A stretch of 64,000 nucleotides of DNA from Panaeolus papilionaceus (taxonomy: Eukaryota > Basidiomycota > Agaricomycetes > Agaricales), in the NCBI GenBank assembly GCA_015501605.1, contig JADNRZ010000013.1:1240001-1304000 (forward strand), in the 5' to 3' direction. Shown here piece after piece: positions 11,501 through 24,537 of this stretch; positions within the stretch are counted from its first letter, which is position 1; each line of letters begins with the position of its first letter. The notes beneath the pieces were generated by a model. That model was given only the letters and a program-made list of their open reading frames with translations. It was not told where the DNA came from and made no database searches. The position numbers and the translations under genes are program-made.

Positions 11501-13968
11501 GGAAGCATAACAGCTGCGGGATACAGACAGCCACGCACTCACAGTGAACGTTGAATGGCAAGTCATGGACAATCAAAGGCAAACGTGTTGTGGCTGTTTG
11601 TTTATTTTAGAGCTCGATGAGGTGGGCGGCACTGCCACGGGGGTCTGGGCCGGTCTATTTTGATTCTTTAACTACACTGTCGGTGTAACACGCAACTCTT
11701 CATCAACCATCCATCAGTCTGAACCCTAAAAATAGATCGCCCGACCTCACCGCGCCAGGCTGCACTCCCTTGTAAAAGCGTCATCAACGCCAACTCATGT
11801 CTACATACGTCATAAGAAGAGCTCGAATATTAAAATACACCAATATTCTCTCCATTTTTTCCGTCATTCCCAATACCCCACGTTTAAAATCCTACCTAGG
11901 CTCTTTCTCTCCTTCACTTCGTGATGTCGCCTCATCTATTACCCGCAATACGAGAGAAAGATCGACTACATGACGAAGAACAGTAAAGTTGAGAAAGTAA
12001 AGAAGAGGAAGACAGAGAGAGAGGGATGTAATCATCGAAATAGGGATCAATACACGCGAAATGCAATATGAACCCAGTCAGCTTGAGAGGTGAGAGATAT
12101 GGGCAAGGCGGGCGAAGTGCAACGCTTAATGTGTAGGATCATATTCGCCTCATGAGTTGATGGTACATACAACCGGTGGGGGATAGTTCGACACCAAACG
12201 CACTCCTCAGCTGCATTTTCGATGACGCCTGCCTCCCCATCCACCCCTCCCCTTATTTCCCACTGTAGCTACGCTTCTCCCCTTCCACTGCCATCCTATC
12301 CAACATCCTCTGCACCAAATGACCACTCACACAACACACTATATGACCCGGTGCAACGAAGTCCACAATCATCTCATGCGCTAAATTGTTCTGCCACGAA
12401 CCTGAGGGTGTTGTCCATTGCTTCGGAAGTAAAGGTGGAGGTGCGGTACCAGTTATGCAGGCAAAAAGCGGGAACTCGGCAATATGGATTTGGGGAGGGG
12501 GATCGAGCTGGGTCGTCGTAGGCTGTGGAGAGACGGACGGTGCCGTGGAGGGTTCGGATGATGTTTTTGGAGAGTGGGGGTTCGAACAAGCAGGGGAAAG
12601 ACTAGTTGGGCTCGACTGCGATATCTGCGTTGCATTCCTCGACCCCATACTGGCAGAGGACGACAAACAATACGGTTGGATGGGCATTGTATTTTTATCT
12701 CAAGTGGCAGTGTGGGACAAGTGTGTACACAGTCTTTCATTTTGTTTTATTTTAGATCTATAGCATCCATGACGGTTTCCACTTATAACGTCGTCTCTCA
12801 CTCGTGTCATGTCATATTACATGTCCATATCGTGCATCAAGTTCCATTGTACATGTATTCGGTTTGGGGAACAAACATCAGAATCTGAGAAGAACCAATG
12901 GACCCTTCGCAAACATTTAATTTTTAATATCACGACCAATGGAACTCAGCATGAGGTCCAAACTGGGCAATCAAATATTGCTCGTTGCACAATCGGATCA
13001 TTACCGCATCTAAACCAAAGACAGCGTTTTTGCTAAGGGAACAGATCTGGATGGCGGGCGAGTTCAGCATATACAAATAGGAGGTACTGGAGACGATAAC
13101 CGTGGTTCGCGTGTACGAAGGATGCTCCATAGTGCAAGCCGAGGTGTCGAGGTGGTGAAAGAGCAGGGAAAGACGGGTAGAGGTTGTCCAGGACGAACCT
13201 CTCACTGGACAGGTGAGTACTACCCCTACACCATGCAGACCATGGTAGTTCATTCTATCTCAACAGGTAGAAAAGGATTTAAAGGAGGAGTGAACATGGC
13301 CATGCTGAGTGAGGATGAAGGTGAGGTGCCATGGCACGAACGGCAATCAAGATAACCTGACCCCACCTCTCGAAGACGGTTCACAATGATACGCGCTCTA
13401 TAGTATCGACGCCTTAGAGCTAACACGAGTATAATTGTATGGGCGACGAAATAGGATGACATGATTCGGCGATGGTGGATTGTCATGCTCCGCTCAGGGC
13501 GTAGCGATACCGCTGAATGAACCACGATAATTAACAGGTGACGCTTGCAGCTATATTGAACGTCCCACCCCATTGTATTGAGTGTGAATTTTGAACCTGG
13601 CTCTGATGTGTCAGTTCCTCGACCTCAATCCGGATGAGCAACCGACCACACGAGTGCGTGAGCATAGAATCAAAAGCTGCATGAGCCTGAGGTACATCAC
13701 CCACGGCCGTCTTCCAGAGTGCACCCACTCGGCGAGTGGTAGAGATCTTGAGATTGTCAGCTCGTCAGGTTGGCTTAACGCCACTTCACACCCAGAAACG
13801 CGGCCGATAAAATTAGATTCACTGATCAGATAAGTTTGACAGTACGAAGGTCAGGTGCCGCTCGACGCCTCATGGTGCTACGCCGCAATCATCGATAAAC
13901 ATTTTCCAATTTACAACCACCACAAACAATAGTTGCGCTTACTGAATATCAAGCTACTGCTAAGTAAA
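8599..13968. repeat. Unit U2 intergenic (short type), no supported gene
   Basis: This holds an extra segment found only after short-tailed GTPases (8599-9590, matched by 35737-36730), then variant blocks A (9590-10200), B (10200-10900) and C (10900-11640). Most of D is missing: only its tail, from about 11690, remains. Block E (11840-12955) and block F (12955-13968) follow. Open frames up to 144 codons in E (minus strand, 12253-12687) are interrupted in other units. No RNA gene or transposon was recognised here. Confidence 0.7.
9272..9281 (+). promoter_or_regulatory. CTATAAATAG element (TATA-like / MADS-box-like)
   Basis: CTATAAATAG occurs at the same place in U2 (here) and U5 (36396-36405), inside the extra segment that follows short-tailed GTPases. 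It fits a TATA box and also the CTA(A/T)4TAG consensus of Rlm1/MEF2-type MADS-box factors. In U5 an ATG lies about 90 bp downstream with a 47-codon frame, but the U2 copy stops early. No gene can be assigned. Confidence 0.3.
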
Positions 13969-15817
13969 ATGCCATTCAAACTGGAGATCACAGGAGATGT
14001 TTCGATTGAGCCATGCACCTCCATCACGCAAGGTTACCGGTGGTGCATTCTGTATGAAATACTTCATATGCATACATGACCCTCACTAATTGCTTTGCCT
14101 CACAGCATCCTGGGTCCCACAGGCGCGGGCAAGAGCAGCGTAAGCGATTTTGGGCTTCACATGTTTTCATTATTTACTTTGTTATTCCCTCCAATTATAG
14201 TTCATCGAAGCACTGGCTGGGGAGGGTCAATCGTTGGGGATCTCGAAGGATCAACTGGCCGGATTCACCCAAGAAGTCACTGCTTATCAAGTAAAGAATG
14301 CAATGGTGCAAGGGTATAAGGATACCCGTACACTCTACTTAATCGACGCTCCTGGTTTCTCTGATAGCAAAATGTCGGAACTGGAAATCATAACAAAGGT
14401 GAAACAGTGGATGAAAGACAAGGGGTGAGTAGCAATACCATTTTAATTTCGATGTTATCATAACACCATATGTTTCTGCTAATATTCACTCAGTATTGGG
14501 AGGGTCGACGGAGTACTGTATCTCAGTCCAATAACTGATACAAGAGCTCCAGGGAGCAAACGGCGGACTATTAAAATGATTCAATTGCTCTTGGATGACC
14601 ATGGTTTCCAACATCTCAACATTGTCACCACTATGTGGGACAGGTTAAGCAACCCACAGGCCAAAAAGCGGGCAGAAACAAACTTTGCACAGCTTGACGA
14701 TGATATTTGGAAGGTATCGTTATTTTGTCTACTAGTATTATTTTTATCTTTATAACTTTTTACACTGTGATTCCAGGGTCCAATTAGTGAAGGTGCACAG
14801 ATATCAAGGTTCCACAATGACTTTGATTCTGCAATCCGAATACTACAGAGGATTATCAACATCAAAGGTTATGACTGGGCGCCGTTGTATGTCAACCCAA
14901 TCAAATCAGAGGATGCTTCTGCTCCGCTCCTATACAAAGAGCTTCTCGATCGCATCAGTAATGCTCAACAAGAGAAGGAATACCTTCAACAGGAGAAGAT
15001 GCAACTCATCACCAATCCTGATCCACTACTTGAATTGGATGTGCTCTCAAGACTTCCGGAGGTCAAGGGCAACCTGGCGAAGTTCTTAGGACAGCTTGTG
15101 GCCTTCGGTACCCCACCTCCTGGATTTGAAGGAGTACCAGAGCGATGCGTCTACCAGGATCTACTGGATCAGGTCAACGAGGCTTGGGAGGAGCAAACAG
15201 CTTTGAAGCACGCTCTTGTTCACCTCCACACAAATCCCGATCGTGTATCTGAGATGATACTCACACATCAACTTTACCTTGTCGAACAGGATCTTGCGCA
15301 ACATGTGACAACTCTCCTGGAGCGTGGCACTCCCCCGGAGGGATGCAAGAAAGGTATTCATCACTTGTCTGTAATGCTTCATTTGGCTGACTGGCTTTGA
15401 ATATTAGCTTTGGAACATGCCCTTGGGCCACCCATAATACCGGAGGAGGCCCTGCCATCATGGTCTCCGCCCTCGTCGAGTGGCCCCGTCCCCATCCCCC
15501 CCAATCACACTGCAATGTCGGAAATAGCATCGACAGTTCCGATACCTGCCCACACTACGGCTCGGACTGCCACTCGTCCTGAAAACGACGTTAGCGGACA
15601 AGCTGCTGTTGAGCTGTCTCCATCCTTGATCGTCCCCGATACTGTGTCTACCACAGCAATACCAGGCCGGGGTGATATGACGATTCGTCATCCCGCATCT
15701 GCGACTCCCGAAGGCAGCATCTCGTCACGAGGACCTCTCAAACATCGCTTTAACAAAGGTGTCCAATCTTTGAAGGACAAATTTACATCTCGCTCTAGAC
15801 GCGAGGGTCGTTGTTAA
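13969..15817 (+). CDS. P-loop GTPase with duplicated helical repeat, long tail (G2)
   Basis: Exons: 13969-14051, 14106-14139, 14201-14424, 14494-14713, 14777-15353 and 15408-15817; 515 residues. The first five exons have exactly the lengths of G1, so the G domain (GPTGAGKSS, DAPG, TTMWD) and the two 73-residue repeats fall at the same residues. The last exon is different: about 110 residues rich in Pro, Ser and Thr (starting L-E-H-A-L-G-P-P) form a probably unstructured linker. It ends in a basic stretch, N-K-G-V-Q-S-L-K-D-K-F, and S-R-R-E-G-R-C. That end resembles the short tail of G1, so the linker looks inserted between a common core and a common basic end. Tail function, perhaps membrane or partner binding, is inference. 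The final intron ends in a normal TAG. Confidence 0.88.
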
Positions 15818-18800
15818 TAGGCAGTTTCTTCTCCATTCGCGTCGGAGTTTGAGGTACGTAGTTAGTAGTTTTATTGTCGTTTCTTCTTGCCTTCTGCTCC
15901 TCGATCTCCGCTTACTGTTACGGTTCATGTATTGAATATGACCAGTCATGTCATCACTCTATTCACCATCGATAAAAATGTTCTTTTTTCACAAAAAATT
16001 CATGATTCTTTCGTTTTTGCCTCAACCCGGAAATGGAGTCAGAAAACAGATGCAAACCCAGCGAGAGGATCGCTCTAACAAGGCCTCGCAAAAACTGGGG
16101 TAGTCGTTTGGTAAAATAGTATTAGAATAACACGTGTAGGTACACAGAGTGGCTGTCTATTCTAACATCATCCCCATGCGTAATGGGGGCGCCTCAACCT
16201 CATTCACACTGTCAGCAAGATCGGTTGGTGATGCGCTGGTGCGTTGGGCAGCGGAATGGGGGTAGGTGCATGAGATGAGCACGGCGTCGGTACTACATCA
16301 GCGAATTGGATCACTAGAAGAGAGTTAAGCCGGTGAGCGCGATGAACAAGCCATGCACAGCATACCCATTACTTGAGGATAGCATAACTAGCGTCCACCG
16401 ATATCTTGAATCCTTTTTGGTATTGTAGTCGTCGTAATCGCGTCACATCAGCCGTTGGCTGAGTCAGACTCGAAATGCGATGAGAGACTGGAGTGCGTTG
16501 AGTGTGTCGGACTGAGTGACACGTGCAATGTCTCTCAACATAGGCGTCAGATGAGTCGTTATGTTTTCGATTTGAGGCATGCAGAGGTGAAACCGAGGTT
16601 GGTGTTGGGACATTAGCACCATTAAATACTGTCGTCAAGGACGAGGTAAGGATGAGGGGATTACGCATAGAATCAAGGGAGCGGGTAGACATGAGGGGCG
16701 ACCGATGCAAGGCAAAATCGAACCTGATGAGAAAAGTCCTAAGGATACGGCATCAGCACCAATGCTTTCATCTAGGATAAAGAAATCCTGACAAAACTTA
16801 CAAAAAAAAGTCTGATCTCTGTCCCATGATATGCGATGTTGATCGTAGTCCCTCCAAAATCTCTACTTCATCACGCGGAACGGTACATCCAAGAGGGTAG
16901 ACTTGCCCGATTAGAAGTTAACGACGACGAGGGTGACAGGTTGAGCGCAAAAACACGCTTGTGGGGGAAAAAGTGAAGGCCTGGGGAGACGATGGAGACG
17001 ATGATCCAAGGAGGTCCGCACATTGGGCACTGGCAGAAATATAAGTCAATACATGCCATCCTTTTTCTGTTGATAAACTACACATGACTCACCAGTTACC
17101 TGCAGATAGCCCCGCATTCCACATCTTGAATCTGTGAGGATCTACTTCGGCGTACACCAAACGTCGTCGCTGAGGGTTGATTGCAAGGGTTGTTGCTCTT
17201 GCTCATAGTTGACAGTCTAAGCTGGGTTGAATCTGTCAATTTGGAGCTCGTCCTTGGGTCACAAAAATGTGGTAGCGATGATGGTGAGGTGTTGGATATT
17301 TGGCTGAGATCCTGGGGGATAGTGCGACGGAGACGGGGAAGGATGAGCACGCATTTAAGCTCAGGTTGCTAATCGTGGTAGTTCAAGGAGGATAGGCGGT
17401 ATAGCCTAGACGGTTTTGGACAAAATCAACCACAACTCTAAAGCCAAGTGTCAGCACCACCATTTATTATCGTTGAGTGTAAGGAGCTCACAGACAATTT
17501 TACGCCTCCCATTCCCGAACCACAACACGCGTTGGCCCGCCACATCCATACTCATTCAAACTCCATCCTGTGTCCATCCATTTGTGGGATGAGAGTGGGC
17601 GACAGATGGACGATGATTAGGTGTAATGAGCGCCTTGGGAACTTGGACTACGGGTCGTAAAGGATGAACGGGCGTTAGGCAGAGGGTGGTACGTGGCATT
17701 GGGTGGGGAAGGATGTTATCTGCGGGATCAGGTCAACCACGACGTCGAAGTACTGCAGCCTGATACGTACATACCATGCCAAGCGTCAGCATCTTCGTTC
17801 CCAATTGAAGGGTACAAGGAGACTGAAAATAAATTCTCAATCTCGCCATGACCAAACTGCCTAGTACGTCGACAAATGGCATCCTTATCCGAAACTGTAC
17901 CGTCATCCCGTTCCTAATGCGGAGTATGCTGAAGCAAGGTCGGGATTTGGGTTCTGAAAGGATGTAACGAAGTTGGCGGTACATAGGATAGTGGATTTGG
18001 AACGCTGTGGCTGAAGACAGGTCTCTAGTTGGGCCCAGTTCCGATGCGGATATACGAGAGGTACTAGAAGGAGCATGCTGTTGATTGAGATTCAAGCAGT
18101 CAACGTCTTAACATCCACGCCAGATATGTATAACTAGAATAACAACATGTACGCGAGGAGCGTTTAGTAACTTCAGGAATAAAAATGGACGAGACACTTA
18201 CTGTGCGTCAACATGATGTTGGGATGACTGTAGGCTCCCTCGTGTCGCGTCTGTCACTGATGGTCATTCCGAGAAACATGTTCTGACGATGGTATAAGGG
18301 TATAGACCACCAGGAGGTAGGCTTTGGTGAGCCATTGAGAGGTTTAGAGCAGCTCGTTCGCGGGCGAGGCCATGGAGGAACTGGTTCTGGTTGAAGAGTG
18401 GTTTAGCACAGCCACTTGTTCCTTCAGCTTTGTTCAAGAGCCCGATGCACCGCCACGAGTCTGGGCCAGTATGCCATCTTCGACTCCACACTAGGGGTAG
18501 GTGGCCCATCGCCGTCGTCGCTATCATATCTTTCAGCGCTGTTGACTGGGTGTAATCTAAAAATAGTTCACCTCGTCTCTGGTTGGCTCCGCACCCTCCC
18601 TGGTCTCGACTATCATCATCCCTCTGGCCTCCTCCTTCGCCCTCGCTCGCTCCTTCTCGTCCTTCCTTCTCATCCCTTTTCATGTTTAAATCCACATTCA
18701 CACTTGAATTTTGCGAATATTTATGCTCTCACAATCCGCATGCTCATCAACAAGGATCAACACAGAGGCAAAAAGTACCCAGATTCTTTTCGTAGTTAGA

Positions 18801-21800
18801 TGAGCATAAAACAACGTCAAGTAAAAACGGAAGAAAGGGTGAATATGAATACGAGGGCGATCAAAACTGATCCATGCACTCCGATACAACTGGTGATCAA
18901 ATGTAATCGACCAACCTCGTCCATGATCCAACCTCAACACTCTCCTCTTCTCCTATTATCGTACCGTACCCCCACTCCATCCTCCCTTCCAACACCACGC
19001 TCCTCCAACCCAAACGTCCCTATAAAGTGCCCTACCACATCCCCAACTCTGCATCACTACACGGCAATGTGTCCACTCAGACGACTAATACATCGTCACG
19101 GTGAGACGCGGATATCCTCATGATGAGGCGTCCCATTCCTGGCTCGTAGAACGCAGGGAGAAGAGGAAAAGAAGTTGGAAAACGAACATTGTGACATCAA
19201 GCCCTCAGATGAATGGAACCTGGCCGTTGGGTTATAGACCAACGGTAACGAGGCTGGTAATAGTATGCATATATCTAGGAAAAGATGGAGACGAGGGACG
19301 GGAGGAAGTAAAAAAATAAAATAGAATAAATATAATGAGCTCTCCTTCATCTTTGACTCATACAGCAGATGCGGCGGGTTAATGTAAAAAGCAAGGGTTA
19401 AATGACAGAAATCATCCACATGCCAACGACTCATGGACGACTGACATAGCCACCCTCTAGCTCACAGACGGCGAGGATGAGTGGAAAAAATGAATAAAAT
19501 CACCAAAACAGTGAGGCGATGGAAAGAAACAAAATAAATGAAAAGCAATCCAGCCCCATCAGCCACGCATAGGTAGCTGATATCAGAACAGACTAACGGC
19601 GCGGGACAAGGGACGAAACCATCTCTGCTCACCCGCTGACCACTTGTAGATGAACAGCCCGCCTCGTCAGAGAGGAAGACAGAATATGTAAATGACTGTT
19701 CGCATCACGGTGCAGAACAGCCACAGGTGTTCATCCAACGTCTGGCTGATAGGCCAGTGTGGTGAAGAAATGGACAGAAATGGATTGAAAAAAAGAAATA
19801 CATCCATCCTAGCCACGCAGAGACGACTACATAGTAACCGCTGCTAGCTCGTAGATCAACAACCAGTGAGGTGAAAGTACCATGTCGGAAACCGCCCTCT
19901 GGCTGATGTACTGGTGGTGATGAGGACGAGTTCCGGAGTAAACGAATTAAATATCTAATCCCGGACTGACCGTCTATGAACGGTCAGTCACACAACATGG
20001 TTTGTAGACCAGATGGCCTCAGGATCAGGAAAAGGAATGGAAACAAAGAAAACAAAAAGCGGCTGCAAGGGGTAGGAGTGGAGGCGGTTGATCTGGGGGA
20101 GAGCACTCACCCATACTCGGAGCGTTAGAGTGTGAAAATGCCTCATGAACTGGGGCAAGTCCTGGAAAATAAGTGAAATGTTGGCAGATATGAGCTCCTG
20201 GAGACTCACCGGGATACCCTAACGTGTATATACATATCCCGTTCCCTCTCAATGTCAGAGGTCTTCAGAGAATTTTGGGCACAATTAAAGCGACCTGGCA
20301 TAGTTCAATGATTCTTTGTACGTCAGTTCCCAAGGATTGAGCATGGAGTAGTATCCTGGAGAGCGGAAAGGAGGCAACATGGTGGTTGTGGTGGGGTTTA
20401 GGGATGAGCCAACGTGACAGGAATCAACGTTACAACCTTCTGTCAGGTTTGATTTGGTCACTGTGTAACACCGGATTCTAAAAATAGATTGGCGGCTGCA
20501 CTCCCTTGTCAAAAGCATCATCCACGCCCACTCACGTATAGCTACGTCATAAAAAGAGCTTGAAGATCAAGATACAGTGATCTGCTCTTCGCTTTTCTTG
20601 TCGCTCTCGATCCTCCCCATCTACAATCCACCTTAGCGACGTCCCTCCTTGTTTTCATGATGTCATCTCATTTATTACCCGCAATCTGAGAGAAAAATTG
20701 GGTACATAACAAAGCAAAGTGAATGAGAGGAAAGAAAAAAAAGACGAAGAAAGAGAGAGAGAAGGTAATCATCAAAATGAATATTAATGCACCCGAAATC
20801 CAAAATAAATTCAGCCAGCTTGACAGGTGAGAGACATGGGCGGGACGAGCAGAGCGCAACACTCGATGTCTGGGGGTCATATTCGCCCCATACAGTAACG
20901 GTACGCACATCCGGCGGGAGATAATTTGATGAAATCAAAAGCACTTCTCACCTACATTTCCAACAACCCCCGCCTCCTCATCCCACATCCTCCCAATGTC
21001 GCCACACTTTCGCCCCTGCAAAGGTCGTCCCACCCATCACCTTCTGAGTCAAACGACCACTCACACAACACACGATATTAATAGCCGGTGCAACAACATC
21101 CACAATCGTCTCATAAGCTAATCATTGTTCCGCGAACAGGGTGTTGTTCGTTGCTTAAGGAGTAAAGGTGGAGGTGCGGTATCAGTTATGCAAGTGAAGA
21201 GCGAGAAGTCAGCAATATGGATTTGGGGAGGAGGATAGAGTCACGCAGAGTCATGTGTCATCGTATTATGAGGAGAGGCCGGTGATGCCGTGGAGGGTTC
21301 GGATGATGTTCTCAGAGAGTGGTGATTCGAAGAAGCTGGGGAGAGGCTAAATTAGCATCGACTCCGACGTCTGCGTTGCATTCCTCGACACCATACTGGC
21401 AGAAGACGACAGACGATAGGGTTGGATGGGGATAGTATTTTTATCACAAGTGGTAGTGTGCGGTAAGTGTGCACACATGCTTTCATTTTGTTTTATGTTA
21501 GATTTATAGCGTCCACGACGGTTTCAGCTTATAATATCGACTCTCACTCAGGTCATCATATCACACCCCGATATCGTGCACCAAGTTCCATTGTACCTTT
21601 ATTCAGTTTGGCCAACAAATTATCAGAATCTCGGAAGAACCGACGGACGCTTCACAAACATTTAATTCCTAATATCATGACCAATCGCACTCAACACGAG
21701 GAGGTCTAAGCTGGGCAATCAGATACTCCTCGTAACACAATCGAATTACAACCGCATCTAACTGAAACACAGTATTTTTTGCTAAGGGAATGGATCTGGG

Positions 21801-22695
21801 GTGCAGGCGGGTTTACCATATATAAACGGGAGGTACTGGCGACCATAATCGTGATTCACACGTACATATGATGCTCTATAATTTGAGTCGAGGTGTCGAA
21901 GTGGTAGAATAGCAAGGAAAGACAGGTTGCTGTTGTCCAGGATGAACCTCTCAGTGGACGGATGAGTACTGCCCCTGCACCATGCAGACCATGGTGGTTC
22001 ATTCTATACCCACAGCAAGAAAAGGATTTAAAGGACGAATGAACATAGTCATGCTGAATGGGGATGAACGTGAGGTGCAATGGCACGAACGGAAATCAAG
22101 ATATACCGGTCCCACATCTCGAAGACGGCCGACGATGATGTGTGCGCTATCGTGTTGGCGCCTCAGAGCTAACATGCGTACAAATACAATTGTATAGCCA
22201 GCGAGATAGGATGACGTGATTCAGAGATGGTGCCTTGCCATGCTCCGCTCAGGGCGTGGCAATACCTCTAAATGAACCACGATAATTGTCAGGTGACGGT
22301 TGCAGCCATATTGAACATCCCATCCCATTGGATCGATTGCCAGTTTGAACGTAGCTTTGATTTGTCAGTTCCTTGACTTCAATAAGCAACTGATCGCACG
22401 AGCGCGTGAGTATAGAATTGAGCGCTGGGTGAGCCTGAGGTACATGACCCACGGCTGTCATCCAGAGTGAACCCACTCCGCGAGTGGTAGGGATTTCACA
22501 ACTGCTGCCGCTAAAGTTAGATTCACTGCTCGGATAAGTTTGACACTGCAAAGGTCAGGCGATGTACAATGTGATTACCTCATGGTGCTTCGTGGCAATA
22601 ATCATCAAATAGTACTAGTCCTTCCATCTTACAGCCATCCTAAACACTCCGAACGCTGCTTGGACCCACTGAATATCAAGCTACCACTGAGCAAA
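15818..22695. repeat. Unit U3 intergenic blocks A-F, no supported gene
   Basis: A full-length unit without transposon insertions, useful as the empty reference: A 15818-16380, B 16380-17100, C 17100-18400, D 18400-20590, E 20580-21700, F 21700-22695. It keeps the uninterrupted sites into which the fold-back element (near 17066) and the Helitron (near 20397) inserted in U6. No coding region, RNA gene or promoter could be supported. Confidence 0.7.
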
Positions 22696-24537
22696 ATGCC
22701 ATCCAAACTCAAGATCACAGGAGAAGTTTCAGTGGAGCGGTACAAGTCTGTCGTGAAACCTTTCTACTGGTGCATTCTGTATAGAATACCTCGACAAACA
22801 TGCATTACCCCTGCTAATTGTTACACATCACAGAATCCTGGGTCCCACAGGCGCTGGCAAGAGTAGTGTAGGCGCCATTGGGCTTTAGATCTTTGCATTA
22901 TTTACTTACCTTTTTATAAACCTCCGCATGTAGTTCATCGAAGCGGTGGCTGGTGAGGGTCAATCGTTGGGGATATCGATGGATCAACTAGCAGGGTTCA
23001 CCCAAGAAGTCACTGCTTATGAAGTAAAGAATGCAAAAGTGCAACTTGCAGAGCATTTGAAATTCCGCAGCCTCTACTTGATCGATGCTCCTGGTTTCTC
23101 TGATAGCAAAATATCGGAACTAGAAATCCTAACAAAGGTGAAACAGTGGATGAGGGATTATGGGTGAGTAGCACTATCAATATAATGTTGATGTTATGTT
23201 AAAAGCCTTCATTTCCACACACATTCAATCAGTGTTAATTGGCTTGGCGGGGTACTGTATCTCAGTCCAATAACAGATACAAGAGCTCCAGGGAGCAAAC
23301 GCCGGACAATACAAATGATTCAATCACTCTTGTACAACACTTCTTTCTGTCATGTCAAAATTGTCACCACTATGTGGGACAGGTTGAGCAACCCACAGGC
23401 CAAAAGGCGTGCAGAAACAAACTTTGCACAGCTCCGAGATGATATCTGGAAGGTATTGTTATTTTGTATACTAGTATTATTTCTTTTGTAACTTTTTACA
23501 ATGCAATTCCAGGCCCCAATTAGAAAAGGTGCAACAATATCCAGGTTCCACAACAACTTCGATTCAGCTATGCAAATACTACAAAGTATGACTGACATCA
23601 AAGCTGGTGACCACCGTGCTCCATTGGCGGACGGCGCAATTACATCAGAGGATGCTTCTGCACCACTCCTATACCAGGAGCTGCTCGATCGCATCACCAA
23701 TGCTCAACAAGAGAAGGAATACCTTCAACAGGAGAAGCTGCGCCTCATCACAAATCCTGATCCACTACTCGAGTCAGATGTGCTTTCGAGGCTTCCGGAG
23801 GTCAAAAACGATCTTGCCAAGTTCTTAGGACAGCTTGTGGCATTTGGTACCCCACCTCCTGGGTTTGAAGGAGCACCAGAGCGATGTGTCTACCAGGATC
23901 TATTGAATCACGTCAACGAGGCTCGGCAGGAGCAGGAAGCATTAAAGCACGCTCTCATTCACCTCCGCACAAATCCTGATCGTGTACATGAGACGACACT
24001 CACACATCAACTTTATCTCGTCGAACAGGATCTCGAGCAACATGTGACAACCCCGCTGGAGGGATGCGAGAAAGGTATTCATCACTCCCTATCATCTTTC
24101 ATTTGACTGACTGGCTTCAAACATCAGCTTTGGAACATGCCCTTGGGCCACCCATAATACCGGAGGAGGCACTACCATTATTGTCTCCGCCTTCATCTTG
24201 CGACCCTGTCCCCATCCCCCCCAATCACACTGCAAGGTTGGAGATAGCATCGACAGTTCCGATACCCGCCCACACTACAGCTCGTACTGCCACTCATCCA
24301 GAAAACGATGTCAGCGCACCAGCTACTGTTGAGCCGCATCCATCTTCGATCGTCCCCGATAGGGTGTCTACCACAGCAATGCCAGGCCGTGACGATATGA
24401 CGATTCGTCATCCCGTGTCTGCGACTCCGGAAGGCAGTGTCTCGTCACACGTATCTCTCAAAGATCGCCTTAACAAAGGCTTCCGATCTTTCAAGGACAA
24501 ATTCACATTTCACTCCAGACGCGAGGGTCGTCGTTGA
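22696..24537 (+). CDS. P-loop GTPase with duplicated helical repeat, long tail (G3)
   Basis: Exons: 22696-22778, 22834-22867, 22934-23163, 23233-23452, 23513-24074 and 24128-24537; 512 residues. Compared with G2 it gains two codons just before the DAPG strand and one codon ahead of the helical repeats. It loses six codons at the end of the second repeat, which removes the G-T-P-P-x-G loop that closes that repeat in the other copies. Walker A (GPTGAGKSS), DAPG and TTMWD are intact. The long Pro/Ser/Thr-rich tail has the same exon length as in G2 (410 nt) and ends S-R-R-E-G-R-R. The reading frame is open throughout and all five introns keep GT..AG, so it is probably a working gene despite the altered repeat. 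Confidence 0.87.

Noticed and set aside
12253..12687. 144-codon minus-strand frame in block E of U2
   Set aside because: Interrupted by stops and frameshifts at the same place in U1, U3 and U5. It could be an ancient gene remnant, but nothing supports a product.
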